The notes: generated by a model from the sequence alone, not told the origin. DNA of 64,000 bases from Pseudarthrobacter sulfonivorans (GCF_001484605.1 NZ_CP013747.1:3286001-3350000), one strand, 5' to 3'. Shown: positions 50,902-58,886, counted from the stretch's first letter. Translations and numbers: made by a program.

Positions 50902-50923
50902 ACTCTAATGAGAATGATTCGCA
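50902..50923 (-). promoter_or_regulatory. Zur-like box and -10 element of the zinc module
   Basis: TGAGAATGATTCGCA (50909-50923) matches the Zur consensus TGAAAATGATTTTCA at 12 of 15 positions. On the minus strand it sits directly upstream of TAGAGT (50907-50902), the likely -10 element, overlapping the latter by a few bases at most, so Zur binding would block transcription. Confidence 0.65.
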
Positions 50924-50956
50924 AAAACAAGTCACTGAAATCTGGCGCTACTAGTT

Positions 50957-50995
50957 GGAAAGTACTTGACGCAATGGAAAGTACTTTCCTAAGAT
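50957..50995 (+). promoter_or_regulatory. Promoter with GGAAAGTACTTTCC operator
   Basis: A perfect 14-bp palindrome GGAAAGTACTTTCC (50976-50989) lies between TTGACG (50966-50971) and TAAGAT (50990-50995), which are 18 nt apart. A near copy GGAAAGTACTT (50957-50967) overlaps the -35. This is the classic place for a repressor, probably the winged-helix protein two genes down. Confidence 0.65.
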
Positions 50996-51029
50996 GAGTT
51001 CAATACCAGCACCGGCGAAAGGCAACACC

Positions 51030-51473
51030 ATGGACGAAACAACGGAAAGTCCCACTCCCGCCCAGGCACAGGAGCTCCTGGCGAAGGCCCAGTGGATCGG
51101 CGCCACCTCCATCAACGCAGCGTCGTGGCCGGTTGCCATGGTCTTCACCAGCCTGGCCATCCTGGGATCGATGCTGATGATCGGCATGCAGATCGTGTCC
51201 CACACAGGGTACGGCGCCCCGCTGCTGGCGACCGCCGTCGGCATCTGGGGAGCGGCAACGGCCTGCATCTGGCCGATGTTCCAGACGTCCACCAAAGCCG
51301 GGTATACCAGGCGGTTCCTGACGTCACTGATTGCCTACTTCTTTCTGTACAGCGTCGCGCTGGTGGTGGGAGCCAGCCTCTTCCGCGACGGGAACATCTG
51401 GTTCTACGTGAGCGCCGCCGTCGTACTTGCCGGAGTTGGCCTGGCCGCCGCCTTCCGTGAGCTGCGCGCGTGA
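51030..51473 (+). CDS. Four-helix membrane protein of unknown function
   Basis: The 147-residue protein has four predicted membrane helices (about 30-50, 60-80, 92-112 and 116-138) after a polar N-terminus rich in Thr, Glu and Pro. I do not recognise a family. An ATG at 50994 is in frame, but it overlaps the -10 element TAAGAT, so the ATG at 51030 (preceded by AAAGG) is preferred. Its TGA overlaps the GTG of the winged-helix gene (GTGA), so regulator and membrane protein form a two-gene operon that is probably autoregulated. Confidence 0.72.
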   Translation: MDETTESPTPAQAQELLAKAQWIGATSINAASWPVAMVFTSLAILGSMLMIGMQIVSHTGYGAPLLATAVGIWGAATACIWPMFQTSTKAGYTRRFLTSLIAYFFLYSVALVVGASLFRDGNIWFYVSAAVVLAGVGLAAAFRELRA

Positions 51474-51775
51474 GCGCCGCTGCGGAACATCCCCGCCACC
51501 GGCTCGATGACCTCATCCACCAGCCGGTCCGCTTCTCCATCATGGCGGCGCTGGCAGGAGCGGAGTCGATGGACTTCAAGGACCTGCGGGACGCCATCCA
51601 GGTCAGCGATTCTGTGCTCAGCAAGCAGCTCACCGTCCTGGAGAAGGCCGGGTACGTGAAGATCAAGAAGGGATTCGCGGGGAAGATGCCGCGGACCTCG
51701 GCGAGCGTGACTGCTGAAGGGCGGAAGGCCTGGGACGGGCACCTGCAGACCCTGCGGGACATCGCCGGCGGCTGA
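51470..51775 (+). CDS. Winged-helix transcriptional regulator (HTH_34/MarR-like)
   Basis: The 101-residue protein is almost entirely one winged-helix domain: LDDLIHQPVRFSIMAALAGA, then FKDLRDAIQVSDSVLSKQLT (recognition helix), LEKAGYVKIKKGF for the wing, and a C-terminal dimer helix. This matches the winged-helix DNA-binding family PF13601 (HTH_34). Translation starts at a GTG overlapping the membrane gene. Similar regulator-membrane protein pairs are common in actinobacteria. The likely operator is GGAAAGTACTTTCC at 50976. The ligand is unknown. Confidence 0.85.
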   Translation: MSAAAEHPRHRLDDLIHQPVRFSIMAALAGAESMDFKDLRDAIQVSDSVLSKQLTVLEKAGYVKIKKGFAGKMPRTSASVTAEGRKAWDGHLQTLRDIAGG

Positions 51776-51875
51776 CGCGGCAACTTATAGAGTGGATCCC
51801 AGGGAGCGCTGCGCCAGGCTCCGGCACCACTCCTCGTCAGCTGTGCCCGCGGTACCAAGGCTTCAGGAGGCCCCC

Positions 51876-53030
51876 ATGCTTGTGCTCGTCATCAACTCCG
51901 GTTCGTCCTCGCTCAAGTACCAGGTCCGTGACGTGGCCGCCGGCATTGTGCTGACCGAGGGGCTGATCGAGAAGATCGGCATGGGCAACGGCGGTGATGG
52001 CGACGGCGAAATCGAGGGCCCCCGGGACCATGCGGAGGCGCTGGAACTGGTAGATGCCGCGATCCATGCCGAGCTCGGCGACCTTGAGCTGGCTGCGGTG
52101 GGCCACCGCGTGGTGCACGGCGGCGAACGTTTCGCCGAGCCGGTGCTGATCGACAACGAGATCACCCGCGCCATCGAGCGCCTCAATCCGCTGGCGCCGC
52201 TGCACAACCCCGCCAATGTCCTGGGCATCCGCGCCATCAGCAAGAAGTGGCCGGACCTGCCGCAGGTGGCCGTGTTCGACACCGCTTTCCACCGCACCCT
52301 GCCGGAGCACGCCTGGCGCTACGCCGTCCCGGACGAGCTCTACACGAACCACGGCATCCGCCGCTATGGCTTCCACGGCACCTCGCACGAGTACGTCACG
52401 CACCGCGCCGCATCGCTGCTGGATCTGCCCGTGGACGAGTTCGACGGCGTGATCGCCCACCTGGGGAACGGCGCCTCCGTCACGGCCATCCGCCGCGGTC
52501 ATTCGGTGGACACGTCCATGGGCTTCACCCCGCTGGAGGGCCTGGTGATGGGCACCCGCTCGGGTGACCTCGATCCCTCCATCCTGGTATTCCTCGGCCG
52601 GAACGGGTGGACGCCGGAGGACATCGACAGCATGCTCAACCGCGAGTCGGGTCTCAAGGGGCTCGCCGGGAACAACGACATGCGCTCGGTGGTGGAGGCG
52701 TCAGAGGCTGGCGACGCCAAGGCTTCAATGGCGCTCGCGGTCACGTCCTACCGGCTGGCAAAGTACATCGGCGGCTACCACGTGGCCGTCGGGGGTGCCA
52801 AGGCCCTCGTGTTCACGGCGGGGATCGGCGAAAACTCGCACCAGTTCCGCGCCCTGGTGACTGACAGGCTGCGTGCGCTGGGGATAGAGCTCGACGTCGG
52901 CCTGAACAGTCAGCGCTCCAAGGAACCGCGGGTGATTTCCTCGGCTGAGTCCGTCATCCCGGTGTTGGTGGTGCCCACCGACGAGGAGCGCGCCATCGCA
53001 GAGGCAACTGCCGCCGTCGTTGGTGGTTGA
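51876..53030 (+). CDS. ackA: Acetate kinase AckA
   Basis: AckA transfers phosphate between acetyl phosphate and ADP. The 384-residue ASKHA-fold protein has VINSGSSSLKYQ, VFDTAFHRTLP, YGFHGTSHEYV, AHLGNGASVTAI and FTAGIGENS, all family signatures. The ATG at 51876 follows AGGAGG; the longer frame to 51792 is non-coding leader. It is separated from pta by 2.8 kb that includes the zinc module. The stop codon TGA (53028-53030) lies inside the dispersed motif GGTTGAGCCTGTCGAAACC. Confidence 0.94.
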   Translation: MLVLVINSGSSSLKYQVRDVAAGIVLTEGLIEKIGMGNGGDGDGEIEGPRDHAEALELVDAAIHAELGDLELAAVGHRVVHGGERFAEPVLIDNEITRAIERLNPLAPLHNPANVLGIRAISKKWPDLPQVAVFDTAFHRTLPEHAWRYAVPDELYTNHGIRRYGFHGTSHEYVTHRAASLLDLPVDEFDGVIAHLGNGASVTAIRRGHSVDTSMGFTPLEGLVMGTRSGDLDPSILVFLGRNGWTPEDIDSMLNRESGLKGLAGNNDMRSVVEASEAGDAKASMALAVTSYRLAKYIGGYHVAVGGAKALVFTAGIGENSHQFRALVTDRLRALGIELDVGLNSQRSKEPRVISSAESVIPVLVVPTDEERAIAEATAAVVGG

Positions 53031-53043
53031 GCCTGTCGAAACC
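53025..53043. repeat. Dispersed motif GGTTGAGCCTGTCGAAACC at the ackA stop
   Basis: GGTTGAGCCTGTCGAAACC includes the ackA stop codon. A diverged copy, GGTGGAGCCTGTCAAAACC, is at 29313-29331 downstream of the amino acid permease. Similar motifs (TTGAGCTTGTCGAAACC-like) are, to my recollection, scattered through Micrococcales genomes. Confidence 0.55.
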
Positions 53044-53066
53044 GGGCTGCGGGGTAGCCTCAGTCC

Positions 53067-53624
53067 ATGCCTGAGATCACTTTGCCCCTCCGCACCGAGC
53101 GGCTCATCCTGCGCCGGTTCGAAAGTACGGACCTGGACGCCTTCCACGCTTACCATTCGCTGCCCGAAACGGCCCGCTTCCTGCCGGGGGAAGCCAAGAG
53201 CTACACAAAGTGCATGGAATCCGTGGGCAAGTACGCCAACTTCGTCTACGAGAAGGAGAACGACTGGGTATGCCTGGCCATCGAGGCGAAGGGATCGCCG
53301 GGGCTGCTGGGCGAAGTGGTGCTGAAGTGGCTTCCGGGGCGCGGCCAGGGCGAAGTCGGATGGACCCTGGCGCCGGCCTCGCGGGGCAAGGGCTACGGGG
53401 CAGAGGCCGCGGATGCGGTGCTGAAGCTGGGGTTCGAGGAGCTGGGGATGCACCGGATCGAGGCAAAGCTCGACGCCTTGAACACCGCCTCCGCCGCCTT
53501 GTGCGAACGGCTGGGCATGCGGTTGGAAGCCCGGCTGGTGGACAAGTGGCACTACAAAGGCCAGTGGGCCACTGAGCTGGTCTACGCGATCCTTGAGGGC
53601 GAATGGCGGGCCCGGCGCCAGTGA
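53067..53624 (+). CDS. GNAT family N-acetyltransferase (RimJ/RimL type)
   Basis: The 185-residue protein has the RimJ/RimL layout: LRTERLILRRFESTDLDAFH at the start, VGWTLAPASRGKGYGAEAAD as the acetyl-CoA-binding segment (R/QxxGxG/A), then ELGMHRIEAKLDALNTASAA. The substrate is unknown. The ATG is preceded by TAGCCT ending 6 nt upstream and no Shine-Dalgarno, so it is likely leaderless. Confidence 0.87.
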   Translation: MPEITLPLRTERLILRRFESTDLDAFHAYHSLPETARFLPGEAKSYTKCMESVGKYANFVYEKENDWVCLAIEAKGSPGLLGEVVLKWLPGRGQGEVGWTLAPASRGKGYGAEAADAVLKLGFEELGMHRIEAKLDALNTASAALCERLGMRLEARLVDKWHYKGQWATELVYAILEGEWRARRQ

Positions 53625-53730
53625 GGGAAACGAATGGCCATTGACGGCCTCAAGCGCCGGGGACAGACTTTTCCTGTGCCTAGCTGCCGGCCGTGCCGCG
53701 CTGGCAACAGGCGTGTCCAAGGAGAATCCG

Positions 53731-54198
53731 ATGCCCACCGTGGAAGAAAACGTCTACATTGCCCGCCCGCCACAGGAAGTCTTCAATTTCCTGTCAAAGG
53801 GCGAAAACATTCCAGTCTGGGACTCCTCGGCGGTCCATGCCGAAACGGTCGGGACCGAGCCTGTTGCAGTCGGCACCCGGGTCAAGGGCGCCAGCAAGGT
53901 GGTGGGCAGGAAATTCGACTGGACAACGGAGGTTATCGAATTCCAGCCTCCGACCCGCTTTGTATCCAGCTCGGTGGAAGGAAAGCTGGAATTCACTGTC
54001 ACGAATGTCCTGGAACCTGAAGGTGACGGGACCCGCCTGAATTTCCGGATCGATGCGGCATCTGGCCTGGGCGGCGTGTTCGGGAAACTGGCCGACCGGT
54101 TCGTGGAACAAGCCCAGGCCCGGACCGTCCGTGCCAACCTCGAGACACTGGCCGAACTGCTGGCCGAGCACCCCGAATACGGCAGGGATGACGGCTGA
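53731..54198 (+). CDS. SRPBCC family protein
   Basis: The 155-residue protein has the polyketide cyclase/START-like pattern: VYIARPPQEVFNFLSKGENI, then KFDWTTEVIEFQPPTRFVSS and a C-terminal helix LADRFVEQAQARTVRANLET. No specific role can be given. The ATG at 53731 has an AAGGAGA site; the frame upstream to 53593 overlaps the acetyltransferase gene. The 130 bp downstream holds no gene. Confidence 0.8.
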   Translation: MPTVEENVYIARPPQEVFNFLSKGENIPVWDSSAVHAETVGTEPVAVGTRVKGASKVVGRKFDWTTEVIEFQPPTRFVSSSVEGKLEFTVTNVLEPEGDGTRLNFRIDAASGLGGVFGKLADRFVEQAQARTVRANLETLAELLAEHPEYGRDDG

Positions 54199-54327
54199 GC
54201 CGCGAGATCCGATCGATTGCTCCGTAACGGCCCTTCAGGGCGCTGAAAACGGCGGTTGGGCCCACGCCGGCAGGGTACCCTGGCCGAGCTGGCGAGGCGA
54301 GGGGGCCGGTGGGGAGCAACCGATGGG

Positions 54328-56568
54328 TTATTTGAGGCCGGCCCCCGGCAGCAGGTCCTTGGCGCCGAGGGAATCGGCGATGAACGCGTAGTCCCACGCC
54401 CGCTCGCGCCACTGGACATAGCGCCCGGACGCGCCGCCGTGGCCGCCGTCCATTTCGATCTTCATCACCACAGGCTCCGTGCCGGTGGTCTTGTTCCGCA
54501 GCTCCTGGACCCACTTGGCAGGCTCCACGTACAGGACGCGGGTGTCGTTGAAGGACGTCACCGCGGCCACCTTGGGGTACGCAACGGAATGCACGTTCTC
54601 GTACGGCGAATAGGACTTCATGTAGGCGTACACGTCGGGATCCGTGATGGGGTTGCCCCACTCCTCCCATTCCAGGGCGGACAGCGGAAGCTCCGGGTCC
54701 AGGATGGTGGTGAGGGCGTCCACAAACGGCACCTGCGCCACCACCGCGGCGTACTTTTCCGGTGCCAGGTTGGCCACGGCACCCATCAGCAGACCGCCCG
54801 CAGAGCCGCCCAGCGCCGCAATCCGGGACGGATCCACCCAGCCGGAGTTGGCGAGCCAGTCGGTGGCGTCCACAAAGTCGGTGAAGGTGTTCTTCTTGGT
54901 GAGCTTCTTGCCGTCCTCATACCAGTGCCGGCCCAGCTCGCCGCCGCCGCGGATGTGCGCGATCACAAACACCACACCGCGGTCCAACAGTGACAGCCGC
55001 GCGATGCCGAAACCCGGGTCCATGCTCAGCTCGTAGGAGCCGTACCCGTAGACCAGGCCCGCCGCCGTCGAATCCTGTTTCACGTCCTTGTGCCGCAGCA
55101 CAGACAGTGGGACCCGCGTGCCGTCCGAGGCGTCGGCCCATTCGCGGGTGGCCACGTAGTCGCTGCCGTCGTAGCCGCCCAGCACCGGGCTTTCCTTGCG
55201 GAGCAGCAGTTCGCCGGCGGGCTGCGCCGGGGTGGGCAGCACAAAGTCGTAGACGCGCGACGGCGTGAAGTAGGACGTGTAGCCCAGCCGGATGACCGGG
55301 GCCTCGTAGTCCGAACCGCCGACGCCGGCTGTGTACAGCTCCTCGTCGAACGCGGGCTCCACCGGAGCTTCCTGCGCGGGCGTACCGAGGGCGGCCAGCC
55401 CCATCACCTGGACGCGCTCGATGGTGTCCTTGCGGACGGACACAATCAGGTGCGTGGAGGTGACGCCGGCACCATTGACGCGGACGTCGTCGGAATGCTC
55501 GACGACGGTACTCCAGTGCTGCTCGGCCAACGGCTTGGCGAGCTCGGCGGGGTCCGCCAGGGAGACCATGGAGTTGATGGCACCGCGGTTGTGGGTGAGC
55601 AGAATGCGTTCTGATTTTTCGCCGTCAGGACCGGTGAGCAGGAACGGCTCGGCCTCGTAGAGGACGCGTTCGTCCCGCGAAATCACCGTGGTGAGGGCCG
55701 CCGTCGGGTCATCGAAACGCAGCAGGCGGGTCTCGCTGTACTCGGAGCAGCCGATGCCCAGCACGAGGTGCCGCCTGTCAGAGGAGAGCTCAAAGCCCAG
55801 CCACATGGCGACATCGTCCTCCTGGTAAATCACCTCATCGTCAGAGACCGGAGTGCCCAGGACGTGGGACTTGACCTGGTACGGGCGCCACGAATCGTCC
55901 ACCACGGTGTAGAAAATGCGCGTGCCGTCGGGGGAGAAGCTGACGCCGTAGAAGATGTTCTCAATGACGTCCGGCAGGAGTTCACCCGTGCGGAGGTCCT
56001 TGATGCGGAGGGTAAAACGTTCGTCGCCGGAGTTGTCCACGGCGTAGGCGTAAAGGGTTCCGTCCACCGTGACGGCCGAGCCGCCCACCGAGAAGAACGG
56101 CTTGCCTTCGGCTTCAATGTTGCCGTCCAGCAGCACTTCCTCGCCGGGAATTTCGACGCCGGCCTCCACTGCGGGGGGAGTCCAGTCGGCCACGGGGTTG
56201 CCGGAGTCCTGGGCACGGACGCGGCACTGGATGCCGTACTCCTTGCCCTCTACCGAGCGGCTGAAGTACCACCAGCCGTCCTTGCGGTTTGGGACAGACA
56301 GGTCTGTCTCCTGCGTGCGGCCTTTGATTTCCTGGAAGATGGCCTCGCGCAGCGGCTCCTGGTGGGCGGTGACCTCCTCCTGGTAGGCGTTCTCGGCCCT
56401 TAGGTGCTCGACCACCTCGGCGGATTCCTTCTCGCGCAGCCACTCGTAGTTGTCCACGAAAGTGTCGCCATGGTGCGTCCGCTCGTGCGGGACCTTCTTG
56501 GCCACTGGGGGCGTGGGGGAGGAAGCGGCGGACGAAGTGGCGGAATCCTGCAGCGGAGTCTGGGTCAT
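54328..56568 (-). CDS. ptrB: S9A peptidase, oligopeptidase B type
   Basis: A 746-residue prolyl oligopeptidase-family enzyme: an N-terminal segment, a seven-bladed propeller (about 85-440), and a C-terminal alpha/beta hydrolase domain. Catalytic Ser is in ALGGSAGGLLMG (about 600), Asp in SFNDTRVLYVEPAKW (about 680), and His in DGGHGGASGR (about 720). The sequence EPAKWVQELR and the GGSAGG context are those of oligopeptidase B, which cleaves short peptides after Arg or Lys in the cytoplasm. On the minus strand TATATT lies 6 nt before the ATG, suggesting a leaderless mRNA. Confidence 0.9.
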   Translation of the reverse strand: MTQTPLQDSATSSAASSPTPPVAKKVPHERTHHGDTFVDNYEWLREKESAEVVEHLRAENAYQEEVTAHQEPLREAIFQEIKGRTQETDLSVPNRKDGWWYFSRSVEGKEYGIQCRVRAQDSGNPVADWTPPAVEAGVEIPGEEVLLDGNIEAEGKPFFSVGGSAVTVDGTLYAYAVDNSGDERFTLRIKDLRTGELLPDVIENIFYGVSFSPDGTRIFYTVVDDSWRPYQVKSHVLGTPVSDDEVIYQEDDVAMWLGFELSSDRRHLVLGIGCSEYSETRLLRFDDPTAALTTVISRDERVLYEAEPFLLTGPDGEKSERILLTHNRGAINSMVSLADPAELAKPLAEQHWSTVVEHSDDVRVNGAGVTSTHLIVSVRKDTIERVQVMGLAALGTPAQEAPVEPAFDEELYTAGVGGSDYEAPVIRLGYTSYFTPSRVYDFVLPTPAQPAGELLLRKESPVLGGYDGSDYVATREWADASDGTRVPLSVLRHKDVKQDSTAAGLVYGYGSYELSMDPGFGIARLSLLDRGVVFVIAHIRGGGELGRHWYEDGKKLTKKNTFTDFVDATDWLANSGWVDPSRIAALGGSAGGLLMGAVANLAPEKYAAVVAQVPFVDALTTILDPELPLSALEWEEWGNPITDPDVYAYMKSYSPYENVHSVAYPKVAAVTSFNDTRVLYVEPAKWVQELRNKTTGTEPVVMKIEMDGGHGGASGRYVQWRERAWDYAFIADSLGAKDLLPGAGLK

Positions 56569-56638
56569 GCCTTCAATATATAGAGCCGGGCGGACAAAAT
56601 GGCCGCCGTTCGCTACCGGGGTAGCGCCCTCCTGCCCT

Positions 56639-56699
56639 GTTGATCTATCACTTATGGGCCCTAAACCGGGGGCAAAGCGACTGTAAGTGATAGATCAAC
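56639..56699. repeat. Palindromic repeat family B, copy 3 (61 bp)
   Basis: GTTGATCTATCACTTA and TAAGTGATAGATCAAC are the arms. The centre shares CCGGGGGCAAAGCGAC with copy 1. It lies upstream of the peptidase gene. Confidence 0.92.
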
Positions 56700-56745
56700 G
56701 GAGCAGCCGGGCCGGACGGGCCGCTAAGTTACCGGCCGGAACCCC

Positions 56746-56774
56746 TTGAACCGTCCTCCGCCGGGTGCTAGAAC
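56746..56774 (+). promoter_or_regulatory. Predicted promoter of a small RNA gene
   Basis: TTGAAC (56746-56751) and TAGAAC (56769-56774) are separated by exactly 17 nt, with a TGC extended -10 element. The expected transcription start is near 56781. No convincing coding gene follows. Confidence 0.6.
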
Positions 56775-56780
56775 GGCATT

Positions 56781-56927
56781 ACCGGGAGGATCCGGACGCG
56801 TTCTTTTTCATCTGCCTCATAGGGCGGTTAGCCGTTTCGGCACGCCACAGCGCCAGCCAGCGCATCGGCAGTCTGCGGGCGACCCTTCCGATACGGTGGT
56901 CCCCGGCCTCGCCGGGGACCACTTTTT
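56781..56927 (+). ncRNA. Predicted small non-coding RNA (about 147 nt)
   Basis: The stretch from the predicted start to a strong intrinsic terminator holds no ATG and no plausible coding frame with a Shine-Dalgarno. Near the 5' end CGGGAGG (about 56788) can pair with CCTTCCG (about 56884) just before the terminator, closing a ~100-nt domain with a 7-bp helix. I do not recognise it as tRNA, 6C RNA or another known family. It lies between palindrome B3 and a hypothetical gene. Confidence 0.5.
56896..56927 (+). terminator. Strong intrinsic terminator
   Basis: GTGGTCCCCGGC pairs perfectly with GCCGGGGACCAC (12 bp) around a CTC loop and is followed by TTTTT at 56923-56927. It is the only textbook factor-independent terminator in the window. 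No coding gene on the plus strand precedes it, which is the main reason to propose a small RNA. Confidence 0.9.
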
Positions 56928-57036
56928 GCGCCCCTGGCAATGCTGTTGTGGCTTGCCACAGAAGGCTGAGCGGGACCTTGACAGGGCGTCATTATCGCGG
57001 GGTAATTGAAAGCACTCTTAGTAATTTTTGGGGGCG

Positions 57037-57453
57037 ATGATGCGAAACCTAATTCCGAAAGGCATCCTCCGGAAGGTGCTCCTGCCACCCACGTACGGCT
57101 TGCACCTGACACGGGGCGCTGAGTTCACGGTGCTCTCCGTCGAAGTCTGGAGCACGTGCCTGGTGGTCAACATCCACGTGGAATCCGCTGCCGGGAGGGC
57201 CATCCCGGAAATTGCCATCGAAGACCATTGGGGCACGCTCTACACACTGCGAGATTCGGCCAGTGTGGGCTCGCGGAACCTACAGGTATTCACCCCGTCC
57301 GTGCCGCCCGGCACCAGAAGCCTGACCATCAGGTCCACGGACGACGCCAACGCGCGCCTGGTGGTGACCTTCGCCGTCCCGCTGATGCGGGAAGCCGGCG
57401 AAGCAGCCAAGGCGCCGCTTTCCCGCCCGGTCCGACTGCGCCGTCCGGCCTAG
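57037..57453 (+). CDS. Hypothetical beta-rich protein
   Basis: I do not recognise this 138-residue protein. It is beta-rich with a basic start (MMRNLIPKGILRKVLLPPTY), a central VLSVEVWSTCLVVNIHVESA segment, and FTPSVPPGTRSLTIRSTDDA, reminiscent of an immunoglobulin-like or C2-like sandwich. It has no signal peptide. The start is the ATG at 57037 or 57040 behind a GGGGG run. The IS3 element is inserted 37 bp after its stop, so its downstream context has been cut. Confidence 0.65.
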   Translation: MMRNLIPKGILRKVLLPPTYGLHLTRGAEFTVLSVEVWSTCLVVNIHVESAAGRAIPEIAIEDHWGTLYTLRDSASVGSRNLQVFTPSVPPGTRSLTIRSTDDANARLVVTFAVPLMREAGEAAKAPLSRPVRLRRPA

Positions 57454-57549
57454 AAGCAGGCCAATCAAGAACGCACTCACTGCAGGGATTGAACTGCTCC
57501 CCGGAAGTTGGACTGAGAAATTCAGTTCCGACTTCCGGGGAGCAGTTTT

Positions 57550-58035
57550 ATGCATGCACGTAGTTCATTGTCTGAGGCGCAGCGCGAGGCGGCTGTAGCG
57601 TTGTTTGAGAAGGGTGTGGGGTATGGGTCGGCGGCTCGGTCGCTCGATGCGGCTCGTGTGCCGGTTAGGGCCCTGTATGGGCGGTGGAGGATTCATGGGC
57701 AAGGAGTGCTGGTGAGCAGGCCGGCGAAGTCGTACTCGTTTGAGTTTAAGCGCGCTCTGGTCGAGCGGTTCCTCGCGGGTGAGTCCGGCCCGGCTCTGGC
57801 AGTCGAGGCGGGTTTGGCCTCGCGTGAGCTGCTGCAGAAGTGGGTCCGGGCGTATCGGCTGGACGGTGAGGACGGGTTGCGGCCAAAGCCCAAAGGCAGA
57901 CCGCGGAAACCCGATTCCCCGCCACCCGCGGAGCTGCCCGAGCTTGAGCGGTTGCGGCGGGAGAACGAGCGGCTGCGCGCTGAGGTGGCGTACCTGGGAA
58001 AACTGCGGGCCTTGAGGGAACAGGGACGTCGGTAA
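57550..58035 (+). CDS. IS3-family OrfA (helix-turn-helix protein)
   Basis: The 161-residue OrfA has a helix-turn-helix region (AQREAAVALFEKGVGYGSAA), a second one near 85-110, and a leucine-zipper-like C-terminus (LPELERLRRENERLRAEVAY) used for multimerisation and end binding. Its codons near the end contain the slippery heptamer GGGAAAA at 57996-58002, where a -1 frameshift would fuse it to OrfB. The start ATG follows GGGGAG, which lies in a hairpin arm. Confidence 0.9.
   Translation: MHARSSLSEAQREAAVALFEKGVGYGSAARSLDAARVPVRALYGRWRIHGQGVLVSRPAKSYSFEFKRALVERFLAGESGPALAVEAGLASRELLQKWVRAYRLDGEDGLRPKPKGRPRKPDSPPPAELPELERLRRENERLRAEVAYLGKLRALREQGRR
57996..58002 (+). other. Programmed -1 frameshift site GGGAAAA
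   Basis: In the OrfA frame the sequence reads G GGA AAA, an X XXY YYZ slippery heptamer. After a -1 slip the frame stays open from 57999 to the conserved OrfB start region and through to 58886, giving an OrfAB transposase as in other IS3 elements. Confidence 0.75.
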
Positions 58036-58085
58036 AGGTTCAAGCCGTCGTTTCCCTCAAGGCTGACTATCCGCTTGGTGTCCTG

Positions 58086-58886
58086 TTGGACGTCGCCGGG
58101 CTGGCCAGATCCACGTTCTTCTATCACCAGGCCCGGCTCCAGGCGCCCGACCCGCAAGAGAAGCTCAAAGCGGCGGTCACGGAGATCTTCGAGACGAACC
58201 ATGGCCGGTACGGGCACCGGCGCATCCACACGGAGCTGGTCAAGCAAGGATGGACGGTCGCGAAGAAGACCGTGCTGAAGCTGATGCAGGCACTCGGACT
58301 GGCCTGCAAGGTCCGGCGCAGGAAGCGCTACAACTCCTACCAGGGCGAACAGGGCGCGGTAGCGCCCAACGTGCTGAACCGAGAGTTCGAGGCTGACGGA
58401 CCGAACCAGAAGTGGGTTACCGATGTCACGGAGTTCAGCGTCGGCGACCGGAAGCTCTACCTCTCACCGGTCATGGACCTCTTCGACCGGCAGATCATTT
58501 CTTACTCGCTGGGCTTGTCGCCGAACCTGGCGCTCACCAACGATTCCCTGCGTGAGGCCCTGACCTGCCTGCAGCCCGGTCAGCAGCCGCTGGTGCACTC
58601 GGACCAAGGTTTCCAATACCGCCACACCTCCTGGCGCACCCTCATCGAGGACGCCGGCGCGGTCCAATCAATGTCCCGCAAGGGCAATTGCTACGACAAC
58701 GCCGTCATGGAGAACTTCTTCGGCCACCTCAAGGAAGAACTCTTCCACCGCGTCCGATTCCTCAACACCGACGCACTGGCAGCTGCAATCGAGGAATACA
58801 TCCACTGGTACAACACCAAAAGAATCTCAACAAAGCTCAAGGGCCTAAGCCCGGTGCAATACCGTGCCCAGGCCCTCGCAGCTTAG
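58086..58886 (+). CDS. IS3-family OrfB, DDE transposase
   Basis: The 266-residue reading covers the HTH_21 region (TNHGRYGHRRIHTELVKQG) and an intact rve integrase core: first Asp in WVTDVTEFSV, second Asp in LVHSDQGFQYRH, Glu in ENFFGHLKEELFH. The frame is open upstream to the slippery site at 57996, so the true product is probably the OrfAB fusion rather than a protein started at the TTG at 58086. All catalytic residues are present, so the element could be active. Confidence 0.92.
   Translation: MDVAGLARSTFFYHQARLQAPDPQEKLKAAVTEIFETNHGRYGHRRIHTELVKQGWTVAKKTVLKLMQALGLACKVRRRKRYNSYQGEQGAVAPNVLNREFEADGPNQKWVTDVTEFSVGDRKLYLSPVMDLFDRQIISYSLGLSPNLALTNDSLREALTCLQPGQQPLVHSDQGFQYRHTSWRTLIEDAGAVQSMSRKGNCYDNAVMENFFGHLKEELFHRVRFLNTDALAAAIEEYIHWYNTKRISTKLKGLSPVQYRAQALAA

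Noticed and set aside
56700-56895. tRNA or known housekeeping RNA before the terminator
   Set aside because: No T-loop GGTTCGA-type box, no cloverleaf arms and no paired C-rich loops of 6C RNA could be found; left as an unnamed small RNA candidate.
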